Below are positions 49,583-52,592 of a stretch of 52,592 nt of DNA, in pieces. Position 1 is the stretch's first letter; each line of letters begins with the position of its first letter. Source of the stretch: Sedimentisphaerales bacterium (GTDB lineage Bacteria > Planctomycetota > Phycisphaerae > Sedimentisphaerales > Anaerohalosphaeraceae); contig JANQGW010000052.1 of NCBI GenBank assembly GCA_028282905.1, forward strand, positions 1 through 52,592. The letters are read 5' to 3'. The notes beneath the pieces were generated by a model. It was not told the DNA's origin and did no database searches. It saw only the letters and a program-made list of their open reading frames with translations. A program made the position numbers and the translations under genes.

Positions 49583-51220
49583 ATGAAACAGATGGTTAAA
49601 ACTGGGTTTTGGTGTTTGGGTATAATGGCTCTTTTGGTCGGCTGCAGTCAACCGCCAACTGGGACGGACTTTTTCGAAATGGATGTCCCAACGGAAAAGA
49701 CCCGCAGCATTGATGCGCTCAATCTTGACAATTATCGCTCTGCAAAACAGCCGACGATTCCGTCGGTGCTGGAGCTGCCGGACGAACCGCTTGAAAAACT
49801 CGACCTGGCACTGGATCAGTGCCGGGCACTGGCGATGGAAAATAATCTTGACCTGAAAGTCCAGCTATACGCCCCAACAATCTCGCAGGAATCCGTCAAC
49901 GCCGAGCGTGCCAAGTTTGAAGCCTCATTCAGCGCCAACGTCAACTATGAAAAAAGGGATCAGGCCACGGTATCCGTTGCCAATCTCGAAGGAACGCAAA
50001 GTGACAGTGGCACGGTTAATATGGGCGTCAACATTCCCTTACAGACAGGTGGCGAAATCTCATTTAACCTTGCCGACAACCGAACCAAAACCAATTCACC
50101 GGATTCAAAGTTGAATCCATACTACGTCAACGACCTTTCCATCTCGATCAGCCAGCCGCTGCTGCGAAACGCCGGCGTCCGGACCAATACGCATTACATC
50201 CGGATTGCCGAGTACAACAAGAGTATTTCCGATGCGCAGACAAAACTGGAAGTCATCAGTGTTATCGCCGCGATGGATCGCGTCTATTGGCGGCTGTATG
50301 CAGCGGCTAAGCAGTCCGAAGTCCGCCGCCAGCAGTACGAACTGGCCAACGCCCAACTGGAGCGTGCTCAGCGGTTTGTCGATGCGGGCGAGCGTTCGCA
50401 GATCGAGATCAGGCGGGCCGAAGCGGGGCTGGCCCAGAGCCTTGAGTCGATCATTATCGCTGAAAATCTCCTGCGCGACCGGCAGCGTGAACTCAAGCAG
50501 ACAGTCAACAAACCGGGACTGGAAATGCGCGGCACCACCGCCATTATTCCAACGACCGAGCCGAATCCGATCCATTATACCTTTGACGCCGACACACTGG
50601 TCAAGCAGGCCATTGAAAACCGTATGGAAATGCTAAAGCTGGAGCTGGAAATTGCTAAAAGTATCAGCAGCATTCATTACCTGCGCAACCAGGCGCTGCC
50701 GCTGGTATCAGTCGATTACAGCTATAGCATCAACGGACTGGGACCAACCCGCAGCGATTCGCTGGATATGCTGGGCGAGAATCGTTTTGGCGATCACACA
50801 ATAGGATTAAAACTCCTGATTCCATTGGGCAACCAAGCGGCTGAAAGTAACCTGCGGGCGGCTTACTATTCACGAATGCAGACACTGGCCTCGAAGGAAA
50901 ACCGTACAAAAATGATCGAAGTGGAAGTATTGAACGCGCTGGATCAACTGGAATCCAACTGGCAGCGGATTCTCGCGGCCCGCCAGAGCACACTGCTGGA
51001 AAACCGGCTGTATCAGGCCGAAATCCGTGAGTTCCAGAACGGCCTGAGCACCTCGACCGATGTGCTGGAAGCCCAGACCAACTTCGTCAACGCCCAAAGC
51101 ACCGAAATCAACGCGGTCACCGAATACCAGATCGCCCTTGTAGACCTCAGCTACGCCACAGGCACCCTCCTCGGCGCCGCCCAAATCAACTGGAACCCCA
51201 CCGCCCCGCCACTGGATTGA
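49583..51220 (+). CDS. TolC-family outer-membrane efflux lipoprotein
   Basis: 545 residues with a lipoprotein signal (CLGIMALLVGC, Cys21). Two OEP repeats follow, each of long coiled-coil and strand regions (for example ALDQCRALAMENNLDLKVQL, VISVIAAMDRVYWRLYAAAKQSEV, RILAARQSTLLENRLYQAEIREFQNGLSTSTDVLEAQTNFVNAQ). The trimer makes an outer-membrane channel with a periplasmic tunnel. It lies 131 bp after the permease with repeats between, in the same direction, so it is likely a unit with the pump. Confidence 0.93.
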   Translation: MKQMVKTGFWCLGIMALLVGCSQPPTGTDFFEMDVPTEKTRSIDALNLDNYRSAKQPTIPSVLELPDEPLEKLDLALDQCRALAMENNLDLKVQLYAPTISQESVNAERAKFEASFSANVNYEKRDQATVSVANLEGTQSDSGTVNMGVNIPLQTGGEISFNLADNRTKTNSPDSKLNPYYVNDLSISISQPLLRNAGVRTNTHYIRIAEYNKSISDAQTKLEVISVIAAMDRVYWRLYAAAKQSEVRRQQYELANAQLERAQRFVDAGERSQIEIRRAEAGLAQSLESIIIAENLLRDRQRELKQTVNKPGLEMRGTTAIIPTTEPNPIHYTFDADTLVKQAIENRMEMLKLELEIAKSISSIHYLRNQALPLVSVDYSYSINGLGPTRSDSLDMLGENRFGDHTIGLKLLIPLGNQAAESNLRAAYYSRMQTLASKENRTKMIEVEVLNALDQLESNWQRILAARQSTLLENRLYQAEIREFQNGLSTSTDVLEAQTNFVNAQSTEINAVTEYQIALVDLSYATGTLLGAAQINWNPTAPPLD

Positions 51221-51263
51221 TTTTTACTGCTCCACTTAAAAAAATGAGAAACAATCGAGCCAA

Positions 51264-51704
51264 TCATTCAATTGCCAAGAGGCCCCTCTGTTCTATTTGC
51301 TTATAATTCTCAAGTGATAAATCATAAACTGCATACATGTCATCGCCTTGACCTTTGTCATCTTTCTTATTGGGGCCATAGCTGATAATCTTATATATGC
51401 TGGGTTCTTGAAATTCAATTATTATTGGCATATCCCAAGCATCTTTAATTGCCACTCCATCTTCAGTTATTTTATATGATATAGAACGATTATCTTTGCG
51501 ATACATTTCAAGTACATCTGAAATTGCAACAGGATGTTGTTTGCCTTCAAATTTCGCCGCTGAGAATATATCGCTCTTTAAATGGAATATAGTAGAAACC
51601 GTTCTAGACTTATTAGATCTCACCCCGCCTAAAGTCAATAATACACAAAGAATAAAAGCAAGTGGGATAATAATGCATATCAAAATACTTTTTTTGACTC
51701 TCAT
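51264..51704 (-). CDS. Small membrane-anchored protein, GspG-like C-terminal part
   Basis: 146 residues from the ATG at 51704 (TGGAG upstream; the longer in-frame start at 51755 adds no signal). One N-terminal hydrophobic helix (SILICIIIPLAFILCVLLTLGGV), then a soluble part whose end (KIISYGPNKKDDKGQGDDMYAVYDL) resembles the calcium-loop end of major pseudopilins such as GspG. The prepilin cleavage site (GFTLxE) is missing, so this is not an ordinary pseudopilin. The gene is distinctly AT-rich compared with all neighbours, which suggests recent transfer. Unknown function. Confidence 0.65.
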   Translation of the reverse strand: MRVKKSILICIIIPLAFILCVLLTLGGVRSNKSRTVSTIFHLKSDIFSAAKFEGKQHPVAISDVLEMYRKDNRSISYKITEDGVAIKDAWDMPIIIEFQEPSIYKIISYGPNKKDDKGQGDDMYAVYDLSLENYKQIEQRGLLAIE

Positions 51705-51840
51705 TTTTTGCTCCAGTCCATTTATCTCTACTATGCTCCAAAGTAAACTCTTCAATTAACCATTATCAACTCTATGAGCCTGACCGTCAATCATTTTTTC
51801 CGTGTCATTCCGTGCATTCGGTTGTTTTGGTTATGTCCAT

Positions 51841-51872
51841 TAAAAAGCCCTCGCTTCGAGAAGCGAGGGCTT
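51841..51872 (-). terminator. Intrinsic terminator of the PA14 protein gene
   Basis: A perfect 13-bp stem, AAGCCCTCGCTTC with GAAGCGAGGGCTT around a 2-nt loop (51845-51872), followed on the minus strand by a T run (complement of 51842-51846). It lies 95 bp past the stop of the gene at the right edge. Confidence 0.85.
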
Positions 51873-51966
51873 GATGCTTTCACAGATTTTGTAAGAGTTC
51901 ACACTTTAGTGTGTTACCGCACCATTCCGGCAAACGACAAGCTGAAGCTTGAACTCTCAACCGAGC

Positions 51967-52592
51967 TTAGTGACTCAGGACTTTTGCGGGAATAACCGTT
52001 TTGTCCTTGCCGGGGGTTTGCCAACTTACTTTCAGTGTTTCGCCGCCGCCCAGTTCGAAGAACAATACCTTGATCGGGTGCGTTCCGGCCTTGAGGGCGA
52101 TCTGGCCGCTCAGTTCACGCGGGGCGTGCGGGCCGTCATTATCAACAACGGTCTTATCACCAATCAGCAGGCGGCTGCCGTCGTCACTGTGGGTATAGAA
52201 CGTATAAACACCGTCAACCGGCACCGTAATATAGCCGGTAAAGGTCAATGCGAACGCAGGTGCATTGCCATAGCCGGGAATCGCGACTTGCTTTTCGACA
52301 GATGTTTTTTCCACCGAGAGAGTGTCCATCAGATCCACCGAGCGAATGCCGCCGATGCGATAGTCACATTTCAGCCCCAGCTTTGCAGAAGCCACTTCCA
52401 CAGGCTTACGCAACGTCTGCTTTTCATAGGTACCGACCTGCACGTCCGTCATCCGTCCGCCCGGAAGCATACCAATCGCCTTGACCGTCGCCGTATCATT
52501 AATTGTAAACGGCTTATCATACAACCGGCTTTTTGCGTCCGGCGTGCTGCCGTCCAGCGTGTAATAGACCGTCATGTCGCCCATCGGCTTTT
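51967..52592 (-). CDS. C-terminal part of a secreted protein with chitobiase-C and PA14 domains
   Basis: The visible 208 residues run from the window edge to the stop at 51967. The first about 55 (VYYTLDGSTPDAKSRLYDKPFTI) match the chitobiase/hexosaminidase C-terminal domain. Residues about 90-205 match PA14 (GYITVPVDGVYTFYTHSDDGSRLLIGDKTVVDNDG, then LKAGTHPIKVLFFELGGGETLKVSW). Both are carbohydrate-related add-on domains of secreted glycosidases, sulfatases or cytochrome-like proteins. The catalytic part lies outside the window, so the enzyme type cannot be stated. Confidence 0.8.
   Translation of the reverse strand, partial: KPMGDMTVYYTLDGSTPDAKSRLYDKPFTINDTATVKAIGMLPGGRMTDVQVGTYEKQTLRKPVEVASAKLGLKCDYRIGGIRSVDLMDTLSVEKTSVEKQVAIPGYGNAPAFALTFTGYITVPVDGVYTFYTHSDDGSRLLIGDKTVVDNDGPHAPRELSGQIALKAGTHPIKVLFFELGGGETLKVSWQTPGKDKTVIPAKVLSH

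Overview
The window looks like a piece of chromosome from an anaerobic or facultative, flagellated member of the Planctomycetota, most likely near class Phycisphaerae. I infer this from combined features, not from a marker gene. They are an LptD-type outer-membrane protein, sigma-54-controlled flagellar genes, a MoxR/Bat operon, an ECF sigma factor coupled to a LolA-like/redoxin/DUF3738-like membrane protein, secreted PA14 and caspase-like proteins, and moderate GC content. No rRNA, tRNA or CRISPR array was found.

Layout. 1-5.8 kb (minus strand): the start of a secreted PDZ/S41 processing protease (cut by the window edge), class II fructose-bisphosphate aldolase and an LptD-like protein. 5.9-6.8 kb: a HTH/S24 (LexA-like) repressor. 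6.9-19.3 kb (minus): a long flagellar operon. In transcription order it encodes two TPR proteins, a sigma-54 activator with a degenerate receiver, FliL, FliM, FliN, FlhA, a small membrane protein, the flagellar sigma factor FliA, four small or lipoprotein genes, and FlgM. 19.6-23.2 kb (plus): the export gate genes fliO-fliP-fliQ-fliR-flhB. The two flagellar units diverge from a 323-bp region that carries a near-perfect sigma-54 promoter on each strand. The plus-strand promoter overlaps the first ATG of the fliO frame and shows that fliO really starts at a downstream TTG.

23.3-30.7 kb holds two related secreted caspase/gingipain-like proteins, one fused to a transglutaminase-like domain. Between them are palindromic repeats, a MITE-like element, arfB, a PhoB/OmpR-type regulator preceded by three 11-bp tandem repeats, and aspartokinase. 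30.8-34.1 kb (minus) is an ECF sigma factor translationally coupled to a large LolA-like/redoxin/DUF3738-like membrane protein. 34.3-43.0 kb (minus) is a complete moxR-DUF58-bat operon. 43.4-44.9 kb is a B12-type radical SAM protein with a fused membrane tail. 45.0-51.2 kb is a TetR-family regulator divergent from a tripartite efflux pump (membrane-fusion protein, ABC ATPase, MacB-like permease, TolC-like lipoprotein), with a clear palindromic operator over the regulator's own promoter. The window ends with a small AT-rich gene and the C-terminal end of a secreted protein with chitobiase-C and PA14 domains.

The best candidates for something little described are the paired caspase-like proteins (GNCLVG family), the tripartite ECF partner protein, and the sigma-54/pseudo-receiver control of a flagellar operon led by a membrane TPR/STN-like protein.
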